Part shown: one piece after another, positions 1 to 6,575 of the stretch
Layout of the letters: every line of letters begins with the position of its first letter
How positions within the stretch are numbered: position 1 is the first letter of the stretch
Assembly: GCA_002482565.1 (NCBI GenBank)
Contig: DLGG01000157.1
Coordinates: 6,068 to 16,833 of the forward strand
Reading direction: 5' to 3'
Source: Solidesulfovibrio magneticus
GTDB lineage: Bacteria; Desulfobacterota; Desulfovibrionia; Desulfovibrionales; Desulfovibrionaceae
Length of the DNA stretch: 10,766 nt
Translations under genes and position numbers: made by a program
Notes under the pieces: generated by a model
What the model was told of the DNA's origin: nothing
Database searches by the model: none
What the model saw: the letters and a program-made list of their open reading frames with translations, nothing else

Positions 1-117
1 CGGCCAGGAAATTTCAACGACCCACGCGGCGCAGCCGCAAGCGCATCCGCGCCCAAGGGGGCTTGACGCCCTGCCGCCCGCCGAAGCGTTACCTAACGCC
101 GCCCCCAAGCGGGGTTT

Positions 118-140
118 CCAAAGGGGCTCAGCCCCTTTGG
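118..140. repeat. Perfect 10-bp inverted repeat, 3-base loop
   Basis: The arms CCAAAGGGGC (118-127) and GCCCCTTTGG (131-140) are perfect complements around the loop TCA. It lies 45 bases past the stop of the minus-strand STAS gene and could end its transcript, but no T-tract follows on the minus strand. On the plus strand a T-rich stretch (about 153-176) begins only some 13 bases later. The gene-free stretch 1-184 also holds a dyad GCGTTA-CC-TAACGC (86-99) and a small hairpin GCGGC-GCA-GCCGC (26-38). No open frame, tRNA or other RNA gene is recognisable there. It may be a terminator or a dispersed intergenic repeat. Confidence 0.6.
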
Positions 141-184
141 CCGCCGGAGGCACTCTTCGTCTTTGTCTTAATTTATACGGCCTA

Positions 185-547
185 TTACAGGTCGCTGGCC
201 AGGAGCAGTTCTTCCTGGTCCATGTCGGGATGTAAATCGTAGGCGATTTGAAAAAAGGCGTGCAGGTCGCGCAGCCGCAGTTCATCGGCCACGGCGGGGC
301 AGGGGTTGGCCAGGATGAGGCGGCGGCCTTTGGTGGCCAGCGCGGTTTGCAGCCGCACCAGCGCGCCGACGCCGCTGCTGTCGATGCTGGGCGTCTGGGT
401 CAGGTCCAGGACGCTCACGGCGTAGCGGCCCATGGTGGCGGCTTCGAGGACGGCGGTTTCGAGTTCCAGGGCGGCGGGGTTGCCCAGCGGTCCGTCGGAG
501 CGGGCCCACAGGACGCCGTGGCGGTTGGTGATGGCTATGCGGCTCAT
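185..547 (-). CDS. STAS-domain anti-sigma factor antagonist (SpoIIAA/RsbV-like)
   Basis: This is a small single-domain STAS protein of about 120 aa. Proteins of this family bind an anti-sigma kinase or serve as a phospho-switch in partner-switching signalling; the unphosphorylated form frees the sigma factor or output protein. The hallmark is the motif IDSSGVGAL (residues about 55-63). It contains the D-S-S-G loop whose serine (Ser57 or Ser58 here) is the usual phosphorylation site, preceded by a hydrophobic strand (YAVSVLDL) and followed by the LVRLQTAL helix. The start chosen is the ATG at 545-547, which gives the normal STAS N-terminus. A TTG at 605-607 would add 20 residues without family-like features, and neither start has a clear Shine-Dalgarno. 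No RsbW-like kinase or PP2C phosphatase gene lies in the window, so its partner must be elsewhere. Domain call is firm; pathway unknown. Confidence 0.85.
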   Translation of the reverse strand: MSRIAITNRHGVLWARSDGPLGNPAALELETAVLEAATMGRYAVSVLDLTQTPSIDSSGVGALVRLQTALATKGRRLILANPCPAVADELRLRDLHAFFQIAYDLHPDMDQEELLLASDL

Positions 548-673
548 GATCTGGGTATGTCCGTGGCTGGCCGTGTCGGCCGCGTCGATGGGGCAGGATA
601 GCCGCAAGCCGGCGCGGCGCGCAAGGGGAAAGGCCGGATCATGAAAGAGTGTTCACCTGGGCTGGTGGGGAGC

Positions 674-698
674 CGACCGCCGGCCGGGCCGGCGGTCG
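674..698 (-). terminator. GC hairpin after the zinc-ribbon gene
   Basis: A perfect 10-bp stem (674-683 with 689-698, arm CGACCGCCGG) with a 5-base loop begins two bases past the stop codon of the minus-strand zinc-ribbon gene. There is no T-run after it on the minus strand, so it would be a T-poor or Rho-assisted terminator, or an mRNA-stabilising 3' hairpin. The location right at the 3' end of a gene is the main support. Confidence 0.6.
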
Positions 699-700
699 CC

Positions 701-937
701 TTAGAACTTGTACCAGGCCAGCAGGTTGAAGGACTGGTAGCCGTTGTCCGGGTCTTCGGCGTAGCGGCAGCCGAGGCTGTTGTCCTCGTCCTTGTGGCGG
801 ATGTCGCAATTGGAATTGCGGAAAAAGGTGCATTCGTTGTTGTTGCACACGAGGATCTCGCCCCAGCCGGATTCCGGCGGTCCGATCCAGGATTGGAGTT
901 TGGCCTGGCAGTGGGGGCAATAGCGGTCTTCAAGCAT
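701..937 (-). CDS. Small cysteine-rich zinc-ribbon protein, function unknown
   Basis: A 78-aa protein with CPHC (residues 7-10) and CNNNEC (31-36), a C-x2-C / C-x4-C arrangement typical of a four-cysteine zinc ribbon. It is reminiscent of Ogr/Delta-type fingers but not clearly one. Two further cysteines (about 44 and 57) lie in a charged C-terminal half with the stretch HKDEDNSLGC, and the end is aromatic (LLAWYKF). There is no signal peptide or membrane segment, so it should be cytoplasmic. The start is supported by AAGGAG nine bases before the ATG (935-937). It lies between the CBS-ACT gene (130-base gap containing a hairpin) and the STAS gene (153-base gap containing a hairpin), so it is probably its own transcript. 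The role could be nucleic-acid or protein binding; I do not recognise a named family. Confidence 0.75.
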   Translation of the reverse strand: MLEDRYCPHCQAKLQSWIGPPESGWGEILVCNNNECTFFRNSNCDIRHKDEDNSLGCRYAEDPDNGYQSFNLLAWYKF

Positions 938-1001
938 GTGTTGTCGCTCCTTGGCGGCGTGGCCCGGCGATTGCCGTAACCCATGGGCACAATAAGCATG
1001 A

Positions 1002-1037
1002 TCCCGCCGCCGTCAACTGTGGGCGACGGCGGCGGGA
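1002..1037 (-). terminator. Strong hairpin after the CBS-ACT gene
   Basis: A perfect 13-bp stem (TCCCGCCGCCGTC at 1002-1014 pairing with 1025-1037) closes a 10-base loop. It lies 30 bases past the stop of the minus-strand CBS-ACT gene. On that strand it is followed by the mildly T-rich TCATGCTTATTGT, so intrinsic termination is plausible though the T-tract is imperfect. It separates the CBS gene from the zinc-ribbon gene. Confidence 0.7.
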
Positions 1038-1067
1038 CCGGCTGGCTCGGGCGGCAAGCGTGGGGGC

Positions 1068-1730
1068 TTACATGACGTCCTTGGCCCAGTAGAGCAGGTT
1101 GTGGTTGGCCTTTAAGCGAGCGACCACGTCCTGGGCCTTGGCGTCGTCCATGGGGCGCACGCGGATGTAGACCTTGCGGGTGTCCGGGGCGTCGTCGTCG
1201 TAGTTGGTGAGGATGCTTAAGATGCGCACGTCGTGGGCCTTGAGGTCGTCGAGGATGGTCTTGAGGCTGCCGGCGACGTTGGGCAGTTCGAAGGCGAACT
1301 GGAGGCCGCCGCTTAAGACGCCGGTGATGCTGACGAGGACCTTGAAGATGTCGCTGTCGGTGATGACGCCGACGACGAGGCCCTGGGCATCGACCACGGG
1401 CATGCCGCCGACGTTGTGGCGCAGCATGAGCACGGCGGCCTTTTCCACGGTGTCGTCGGGGCTGACGCTGATGACCGTCTTGGTCATGATGTCGCCGACC
1501 TTGATTTCGGACAGCAGGTAGTACAGCTCGTGCATGTCCAGGGTGGTGGCCTTGGAGGGCGAGGCCTCCTTGACGTCGCGGTCGGTGACGATGCCGACGA
1601 GGCGGCCGTCGTCATCGACCACGGGCAGCCGGCCGAAACCGTTTTCCTTCATGAGCTTGGCGGCCTTCATGATGGAGGTGGCCGCCTTGGCCGTGACCGG
1701 GGTCTTGCTCATCCAATCCTTAATCAGCAT
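1068..1730 (-). CDS. CBS-CBS-ACT domain protein (AcuB-like)
   Basis: A 220-aa cytoplasmic regulator. The first CBS domain (about residues 5-55) ends in the typical strand GRLPVVDDDGRLVGIVTDRD. The second (about 78-131) ends in GGMPVVDAQGLVVGVITDSD. A C-terminal ACT-like fold (about 142-212) starts LQFAFELPNVAGSL, with the usual D/N-x-x-G-S-L ligand turn. CBS pairs bind adenine nucleotides and ACT domains often bind amino acids, so this is a likely small-molecule sensor; the true ligands are not visible. Architecture and length match Bacillus AcuB, whose exact biochemical role is itself uncertain. The ATG at 1728-1730 is preceded by AAGGAG six bases upstream. It is divergent from the dehydrogenase gene across a 154-base intergenic region and ends before a strong hairpin. 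The linker between the CBS domains (56-77) contains the helix MHELYYLLSEI. Confidence 0.9.
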   Translation of the reverse strand: MLIKDWMSKTPVTAKAATSIMKAAKLMKENGFGRLPVVDDDGRLVGIVTDRDVKEASPSKATTLDMHELYYLLSEIKVGDIMTKTVISVSPDDTVEKAAVLMLRHNVGGMPVVDAQGLVVGVITDSDIFKVLVSITGVLSGGLQFAFELPNVAGSLKTILDDLKAHDVRILSILTNYDDDAPDTRKVYIRVRPMDDAKAQDVVARLKANHNLLYWAKDVM

Positions 1731-1884
1731 GTGCGTCTCCTTGACGGTCCCTTGAGGGCGGGCCGTTTGTGGTATAAGGCCCGGAGGTCGCGCGACGCGG
1801 CGGCGTCGGGACAGTTGCTTTGAGCTATACGTGTTTCCGCCATTATTTCAAGCTATTCCAGGCAGCCCAAAAAGGAAAATATCC
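1731..1884. promoter_or_regulatory. Divergent intergenic region with a 10-bp palindrome
   Basis: This 154-base gap must hold the promoters for the CBS-ACT gene (leftward) and the dehydrogenase (rightward). A perfect palindrome GTCGCGCGAC lies at 1787-1796, near the middle, and could be an operator. A weak sigma70-like pair, TTGAGC (1820-1825) and CATTAT (1841-1846), has a short 15-base spacer on the plus strand. On the minus strand TATACC (from about 1771-1776) is a possible -10 without a convincing -35. The local A/T content rises at 1815-1884, as expected upstream of a gene. Individual elements are uncertain. Confidence 0.35.
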
Positions 1885-3096
1885 ATGCAGGCCCTTGTTT
1901 ATCGTCGCAGCGTCTGGCGCTATCTGGCCTGCGCCGCCGCCGCCAGACTGGCTCCCCGGCGTTTTTTCCCTTCACTGGCCCCGCTTTCCCTGGAAACCGT
2001 GCCCTTTGACCCGCCAAAAGGCTGGCTGCCGCTGGTTCCCCGGTTGTGCGGCATTTGCGGTTCCGATTTGGGGCTGTTGCGCGGGGCCGAGTCGCCCTTG
2101 CTCGAACCTTACGCCAGTCTGCCCTTTATTCTGGGCCACGAGATGGTGGCGACCCTGGATAGGAACGCGCCGGAGCTGGGCCTGGCCGCCGGGGCGCGGG
2201 TGGTGGTGGAGCCGGGGCTGCCGTGCGAGACGCGAAACCTGCCGCCCTGCCGCAGTTGCCGGGAGGGGCGCTACAACCGTTGCGAGCGTTTTCTGGACGG
2301 CGATCTGCCGCCGGGGTCGTTTCTGGGGTTCACCAACCGGGCCGGTGGGGCCATGGCCACGCGCACGGCGGCCCACCCGTCGCGCATCCTGCCCGTGCCG
2401 GAGGGCCTTGCCGACGAGGAAGCGGTGCTGACCGACTCCCTGGCCTCGGCGCTCCAGCCCGTGCTGGACCATTATCCGGCCGACGGGGCCACCGTGCTGG
2501 TCATTGGCGCGGGCATCGTCGGGCAGCATGTGGTGCGTTGCTTAAAAGCCCTGGGCGGCGATTTCCGGGTGCTGGCGGCGGCGCGCCACGGCAAGCAGGC
2601 CGAGCTGGCCCAGGCCGGCGGGGCCGACGGGATCGTCGTCGCCCGCAGCCGCCGGGAGCTGGCCGAGGCCCTGGGCGCGCGCTATCTGCCGACCACCCTT
2701 GGCGGCGGCAACATCGAGGGCGGGGCGGATGTCGTGTTCGACTGCGTGGGCGGTTCGCGCACCTTTGCCGACGCCCTGGTCGCCCTGGCGGCCGGCGGGC
2801 GCTACGTCATGGTGGGGGCCGGAGCGCGGCTTGCTGACGTGGACGTGTCGAGCCTGTGGTTTCGGGAGCTGACCGTGGCCGGCTCGTCAGGCTGCGCCAT
2901 GGGGCCGGACCCGCGTCGGGGCGGGGCGCGCGTGCGCACCTACGCCCTGGCCCTGGAGCTGCTCGCCTCGGGGGCTTATCCCACGGCCGGGCTTGTGAGC
3001 CATCTGTTCCCGCTGGCCCGCTGGCGCGAGGCTTTTGGCGCGGCCTTCGACAAGCGCGCCTCGGGCAGCGTCAAGGTGGCTTTCGACCTGCGTTGA
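1885..3096 (+). CDS. Zinc-dependent medium-chain (alcohol/threonine-type) dehydrogenase
   Basis: A 403-aa MDR-superfamily NAD(P)-dependent dehydrogenase; substrate unknown. The GroES-like catalytic domain shows GICGSD with catalytic-zinc Cys58, and GHE with His85/Glu86. A structural-zinc lobe has Cys114, Cys122, Cys125 and Cys133, spaced x7-x2-x7, which is wider between the first pair than the common x2-x2-x7. Asp184 in TDSLASAL sits where many relatives carry the Glu ligand. The Rossmann domain starts at GAGIVG (208-213). The family usually runs 340-380 aa; the extra length is an N-terminal insert of hydrophobic and basic residues (about 9-35). The ATG at 1885 is preferred because AAGGAA lies about eight bases upstream and the family N-terminus (QALVY) follows it; the frame is open further upstream to 1831 without a ribosome site. 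It converges on the histidine kinase gene, with a small hairpin between them. Confidence 0.85.
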   Translation: MQALVYRRSVWRYLACAAAARLAPRRFFPSLAPLSLETVPFDPPKGWLPLVPRLCGICGSDLGLLRGAESPLLEPYASLPFILGHEMVATLDRNAPELGLAAGARVVVEPGLPCETRNLPPCRSCREGRYNRCERFLDGDLPPGSFLGFTNRAGGAMATRTAAHPSRILPVPEGLADEEAVLTDSLASALQPVLDHYPADGATVLVIGAGIVGQHVVRCLKALGGDFRVLAAARHGKQAELAQAGGADGIVVARSRRELAEALGARYLPTTLGGGNIEGGADVVFDCVGGSRTFADALVALAAGGRYVMVGAGARLADVDVSSLWFRELTVAGSSGCAMGPDPRRGGARVRTYALALELLASGAYPTAGLVSHLFPLARWREAFGAAFDKRASGSVKVAFDLR

Positions 3097-3130
3097 GGCT
3101 GGGCGGGAAGTGGCTCTTGGGGCCTTGAAG

Positions 3131-3148
3131 GGCGGCGGAATAGCCGCC
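3131..3148. terminator. Small hairpin between convergent genes
   Basis: GGCGGC (3131-3136) and GCCGCC (3143-3148) form a perfect 6-bp stem around GGAATA, about 35 bases past the dehydrogenase stop and 80 bases from the kinase stop. No T-run follows in either direction. It could be a weak bidirectional terminator. The remaining 3097-3227 gap holds nothing else I can support. Confidence 0.35.
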
Positions 3149-3227
3149 TGGGCCATTGGGCCGGGGCCGGCAGGCACGCCCCCGGGCTGCCCAGGGCCGG
3201 TAGGGTTCGCGTGGCAGGGCAGGAGCA

Positions 3228-6200
3228 TCACTCCGGCGGGCAGCGCCAGCCGTCCCAGGCCTGGCGGGTTTTCTCCCACAACTGCTCAGTATCGTCCAAA
3301 AGGGCGGCAGTTTCCTGCCGCCGTCCGTCCCGCAGGGCGTCTTCCAGGGCCTTGGCCGCGTTGCGGGCGGCAAAAGCCCCGACCGTGGCGGCCGTGGCCT
3401 TGAAGGTATGGGCGGCCAGGGCGGCTTTGTCCCAGTGGCCGGCCGTCATGGCCTGGCGGATATCGTCCAGCCGCCGGTTCGCCTCCTCGAAGCTCGTGCG
3501 CAAAAGCCCCTGGAACTGCGGCCAGGTCAGCCCCATGTTGTCCTTGGCCTGGCTTGGGGCGAAGAGTGCCGATTCCGGAGGCGAGCCGGACGGCGCAGAC
3601 GGCATCCGGGCCGGGAGCCGGGGCGGTTCGCGGCGCAGGGCGTCCAGGGTGGCTTCCAGGGCGCGGTAGTTGACGGGTTTGGTCACGAAGCTGTCCATGC
3701 CGGCCTCCAGGCATTGCTGGCGCACGTCTTCCACGGCGTGGGCGGTGACGGCGATGATGGGCACGGTGGGGTCCAGGACCGGCGTCCCCAGGGGCGCGCC
3801 GGCCCGAATGGCGCTGGTGGCCTCGATGCCGTCGATCTCCGGCATCTCGATGTCCATGAGCACGGCGTCGAAGCGGTCCTTGGCCAGGCAGGCGAAGGCT
3901 TCCCGGGCCGATTCGGCCACGGTGAGGTCATGGCCCATGCGGCCCATGTGCAGCCGGGTGACGGCGGCGTTGAGGGCGTTGTCTTCCACCAGCAAGATGC
4001 GCAAGGGCCCCGGGGCGGCCTTGTCGCTTGTGGTCTCCAGGGGCGCGGGCGGCACGGCGGCGGCGTTGCCTGGCAGCAAAAAGACGGTGAAGGCGAAGCG
4101 GCTGCCGGCCCCCTGGCGGCTGGTGACGCCGATATGGCCGCCCATGCGTTCCACCAGTTCCTTGGAAATGGCCAGCCCCAGGCCCGTGCCGCCGAAGCGG
4201 CGGGCGGCGTTGCCCGGCCCCTGGTTGAAGCGCTCGAAAAGTTCCGAGGCCCGGGTCGGGTCCAGGCCGATGCCGGTGTCGGCCACGGCCACGGCCAGCC
4301 CGACCCGGCCGGGCGGGGTCTGATCGGCCGGCACGGTCTCCACCGTGACGGACACCGAGCCGTTGGCGGTGAATTTGACGGCGTTGCCCAGAAGGTTGAG
4401 CAGGATCTGGCGCAGTCGGCCGGGATCGCCGCGAAGGGCCGGGGGGACGTCCGGGGCGACGTGGATGCTGAGAGCCAGGCCTTTTTGGCCGGCGGGCAGT
4501 TCCACGGCCCGGACGGCCTCGGCCATCAGGGCGCGCACGTCGAAGTGGCGGCGTTCGAGGACGAGCTTGCCGGCCTCGATCTTGGAAAAGTCGAGGATGT
4601 CGTTGACCACGCCGAGCAGATGGCCGGCGGATTCGCGGATGGCCCGCAGGTGGTCGATCTGTTCCGGGGCGGCCTGGCCTTCCAGGAGCGCGTCGGACAG
4701 CCCGATGACGGCGTTTAAGGGGGTGCGGATCTCGTGGCTCATGACGGCCAGGAAGGCCCCCTTGGCCCGGGAGGCTTCCTCGGCCTGGTCGCGAGCCTGT
4801 TCCAGGTGTTGCTGGCGGCGTTTTTCCTCGGTGATGTCGTCGAAAGCCCAGACCACGGAAGTGGTGGGGTCTTCGGGCCGCACGGACTTGCCGTGCAGGC
4901 GCAGCCAGATGGTTTCGCCGTCGCCGCGTTGCACCTGGCATTCCCGGCGGGTGAAGCCCTGGGTGGTGAAGTCGTGGTCGCTTAACTCGGCCAGGCTTTG
5001 GTAGACGGCGGCATCGGGGATGAGCACGGCGATGGGTTGGCCGAGGAGCGCTTCGCGGGCATAGCCGAGCAGCGCCGCCCCTTGGGCGTTGATGTCGGTG
5101 CAGATGGTGTTTTCCGTGGTGGCCAGGCCGATTCGCGTGTTGCCGAGCAGGGCGTCGCGCTGGGCCAGGGTCTGGCGCAAGGCGGCCTCGGTGCGACGGC
5201 GGTCGGTGACGTCCACATAGGAAAACACCCGGCCGATGTAGACGCCGTCCTGGAGGATGGGGCCGCTGCGGCGTTCGATGTAGCGGCCGTCGGTGGTGGC
5301 GTGGCAGGTTTCGGCCATGGACTTGCCGTCGAGCATGAGGGTGCGAAAGCCGCTGGCCACGGCGTCCGGCGTGGCCAGTTTCTCCAGAAACGGCTGAAAG
5401 CGATCCATGGGCTCAGGGCGTTGCGCCCAATCCTCGGGCAGGCCCCAGAGGTCGAGGAAGCGGCGGTTGCAGACCAGCACCTCGCGGTCCGGGTTGGCCG
5501 ACACGCACAGCACGGCCTCGGCCGTGGATTCGAGGATGGCCCGGTACAGGGCCAGATGGCGCGAAAGACTGTCCTCGGCCCGGGTGCGGGCCGTAATTTC
5601 CGTGGTCAGGCGGGCGTTGGTCCGGGCCAGTTCGGCCGTGCGCTCCTCCACCCGGCGGGCCAGCAAAAGCCGGTGTTCCTCGACCTCGGCCCGGGACTCG
5701 CCCAGCCAGCGCGAGGTCTCCCGCAGCCGGGCCGACATGGCGTTAAAGGCCGCGCCCAGCCGGCCCAGGGCGTCGCCGCCGGTCACGGGCACGGTCTGGT
5801 CCAGGTCGCCGGCCTCCATGGCTTCCAGGGCCTGGCGCAGGGTGTTGACCGGCCGCAGCACGAACAGGTGGAGCATGGCGTTTAAGATCAGGGCCAGGAA
5901 AACGTAGGCCCCGGCCACGGCCAGGCCGAAAATGGTCCAGACCCGTCCGCCGGCCAGGGCGCTGTCTTTGAGGGCATAGCGCAGGCGCAGGAAACCGGCG
6001 ATCTCGCCTTCGCCGTGGATCGGTTCGATGAGGGTGGCCAGCAGGCGGTCGTTTTCCGCCGTGACGCTGAAAACCCGGGCCTCGGGCAGGTTGTCGCCGG
6101 GCTGGCTGGTCAGGGGGGCGGGCGCGGTCGTGCCGGCGTCGGCCAGAAGGACGCCGGCGGCGGAAAACAGGCTGGCCTCGATGACGCCGTCCACCTGGAC

Positions 6201-6437
6201 CATGCGTTCCAAAATGACCTGGGCGGCGCTTATGGCCTGGGCGGTCTGGAGCAGCGGGGCCAGGGCTTCCAGGCGGTGGGCGGCCAACACCCCGAGCAGG
6301 GTGCGGGTGCGGGTGCGGGCCGCCTCCAGGCGGTCCTGGACGGACAGGTGCAGCACGCCGCCAAAAGCGGCGGCGGCGGCCAAGAAAGCGAGCAGGATGG
6401 CTGCGTTGAGTTTGAGTCGCAAGGATGCGCGGCGCAT
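3228..6437 (-). CDS. Hybrid sensor histidine kinase (TM-sensor-TM-HAMP-PAS2-HisKA-HATPase-REC-HPt)
   Basis: A 1069-aa inner-membrane phosphorelay kinase. Order: TM1 (about 11-31); periplasmic sensor of about 130 residues (33-165, Cache/CHASE8-like strand ASLFSAAGVLLADAG); TM2 (about 167-193); HAMP (about 193-243); coiled coil (245-290); PAS1 (about 293-412); PAS2 (about 420-538, ending in a PAC-like FDDITEEKRRQ). HisKA follows with the H-box MSHEIRTPLN, phospho-acceptor His568. The ATPase domain has the N-box (LLNLLGNAVKFT, Asn681/Asn685), G1 DTGIGL (720-725) and G2 GGTGLGL (749-755). The receiver (about 812-935) has Glu818/Asp819, acceptor Asp862 (MDIEMP), Thr898 and Lys920. The HPt domain (about 975-1060) has His1010 in AAHTFKATAATVGA. 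All catalytic residues are intact, so a full His-Asp-His relay is expected, passing phosphate to a response regulator not present here. The ATG at 6435-6437 has only a weak GGGAAG before it. Stimulus unknown. Confidence 0.95.
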   Translation of the reverse strand: MRRASLRLKLNAAILLAFLAAAAAFGGVLHLSVQDRLEAARTRTRTLLGVLAAHRLEALAPLLQTAQAISAAQVILERMVQVDGVIEASLFSAAGVLLADAGTTAPAPLTSQPGDNLPEARVFSVTAENDRLLATLIEPIHGEGEIAGFLRLRYALKDSALAGGRVWTIFGLAVAGAYVFLALILNAMLHLFVLRPVNTLRQALEAMEAGDLDQTVPVTGGDALGRLGAAFNAMSARLRETSRWLGESRAEVEEHRLLLARRVEERTAELARTNARLTTEITARTRAEDSLSRHLALYRAILESTAEAVLCVSANPDREVLVCNRRFLDLWGLPEDWAQRPEPMDRFQPFLEKLATPDAVASGFRTLMLDGKSMAETCHATTDGRYIERRSGPILQDGVYIGRVFSYVDVTDRRRTEAALRQTLAQRDALLGNTRIGLATTENTICTDINAQGAALLGYAREALLGQPIAVLIPDAAVYQSLAELSDHDFTTQGFTRRECQVQRGDGETIWLRLHGKSVRPEDPTTSVVWAFDDITEEKRRQQHLEQARDQAEEASRAKGAFLAVMSHEIRTPLNAVIGLSDALLEGQAAPEQIDHLRAIRESAGHLLGVVNDILDFSKIEAGKLVLERRHFDVRALMAEAVRAVELPAGQKGLALSIHVAPDVPPALRGDPGRLRQILLNLLGNAVKFTANGSVSVTVETVPADQTPPGRVGLAVAVADTGIGLDPTRASELFERFNQGPGNAARRFGGTGLGLAISKELVERMGGHIGVTSRQGAGSRFAFTVFLLPGNAAAVPPAPLETTSDKAAPGPLRILLVEDNALNAAVTRLHMGRMGHDLTVAESAREAFACLAKDRFDAVLMDIEMPEIDGIEATSAIRAGAPLGTPVLDPTVPIIAVTAHAVEDVRQQCLEAGMDSFVTKPVNYRALEATLDALRREPPRLPARMPSAPSGSPPESALFAPSQAKDNMGLTWPQFQGLLRTSFEEANRRLDDIRQAMTAGHWDKAALAAHTFKATAATVGAFAARNAAKALEDALRDGRRQETAALLDDTEQLWEKTRQAWDGWRCPPE

Positions 6438-6523
6438 GGGCTTCCCGCCGCCGGCCCGGAACCCGGGAGCCTGGCGGCGGACCGGGCGCGCCGTGGCGGC
6501 TGGCAGTATGAATTTCTAGCTTT

Positions 6524-6551
6524 CTTAAAGACAAACCAGAAAAGCTGTCAA
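6524..6551 (-). promoter_or_regulatory. Sigma70-type promoter of the histidine kinase gene
   Basis: Read on the minus strand, a perfect -35 box TTGACA (plus 6546-6551) is followed after 16 bases by TTTAAG (plus 6524-6529), a 4-of-6 match to TATAAT. It sits in an A/T-rich island in the 138-base gap between the NlpC/P60 stop and the kinase start, giving a leader of roughly 75-80 bases. This suggests the kinase is transcribed on its own rather than only by read-through from the lipoprotein gene. Confidence 0.6.
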
Positions 6552-6575
6552 AGGCTTTCCCGGTTGTCCAGGTCG

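Noticed and set aside
544..999. Minus-strand frame of 151 codons overlapping the zinc-ribbon gene
   Set aside because: Thr/Ala/Arg low-complexity translation in another frame of a gene that has a clear ribosome site and cysteine motifs.
1820..2431. Plus-strand frame of 203 codons overlapping the dehydrogenase start
   Set aside because: Trp/Arg-rich out-of-frame translation of the dehydrogenase gene with no domain.
3408..4718. Long plus-strand open frame (436 codons) opposite the kinase gene
   Set aside because: It is rich in Gly, Ala and Arg with no domain, and lies antisense to a kinase with every motif intact. It is a product of GC codon bias.
4998..5885. Plus-strand open frame of 295 codons opposite the kinase PAS and HAMP regions
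   Set aside because: Low-complexity Gly/Gln/Ala composition, no ribosome site or family signature; a shadow of the minus-strand gene.
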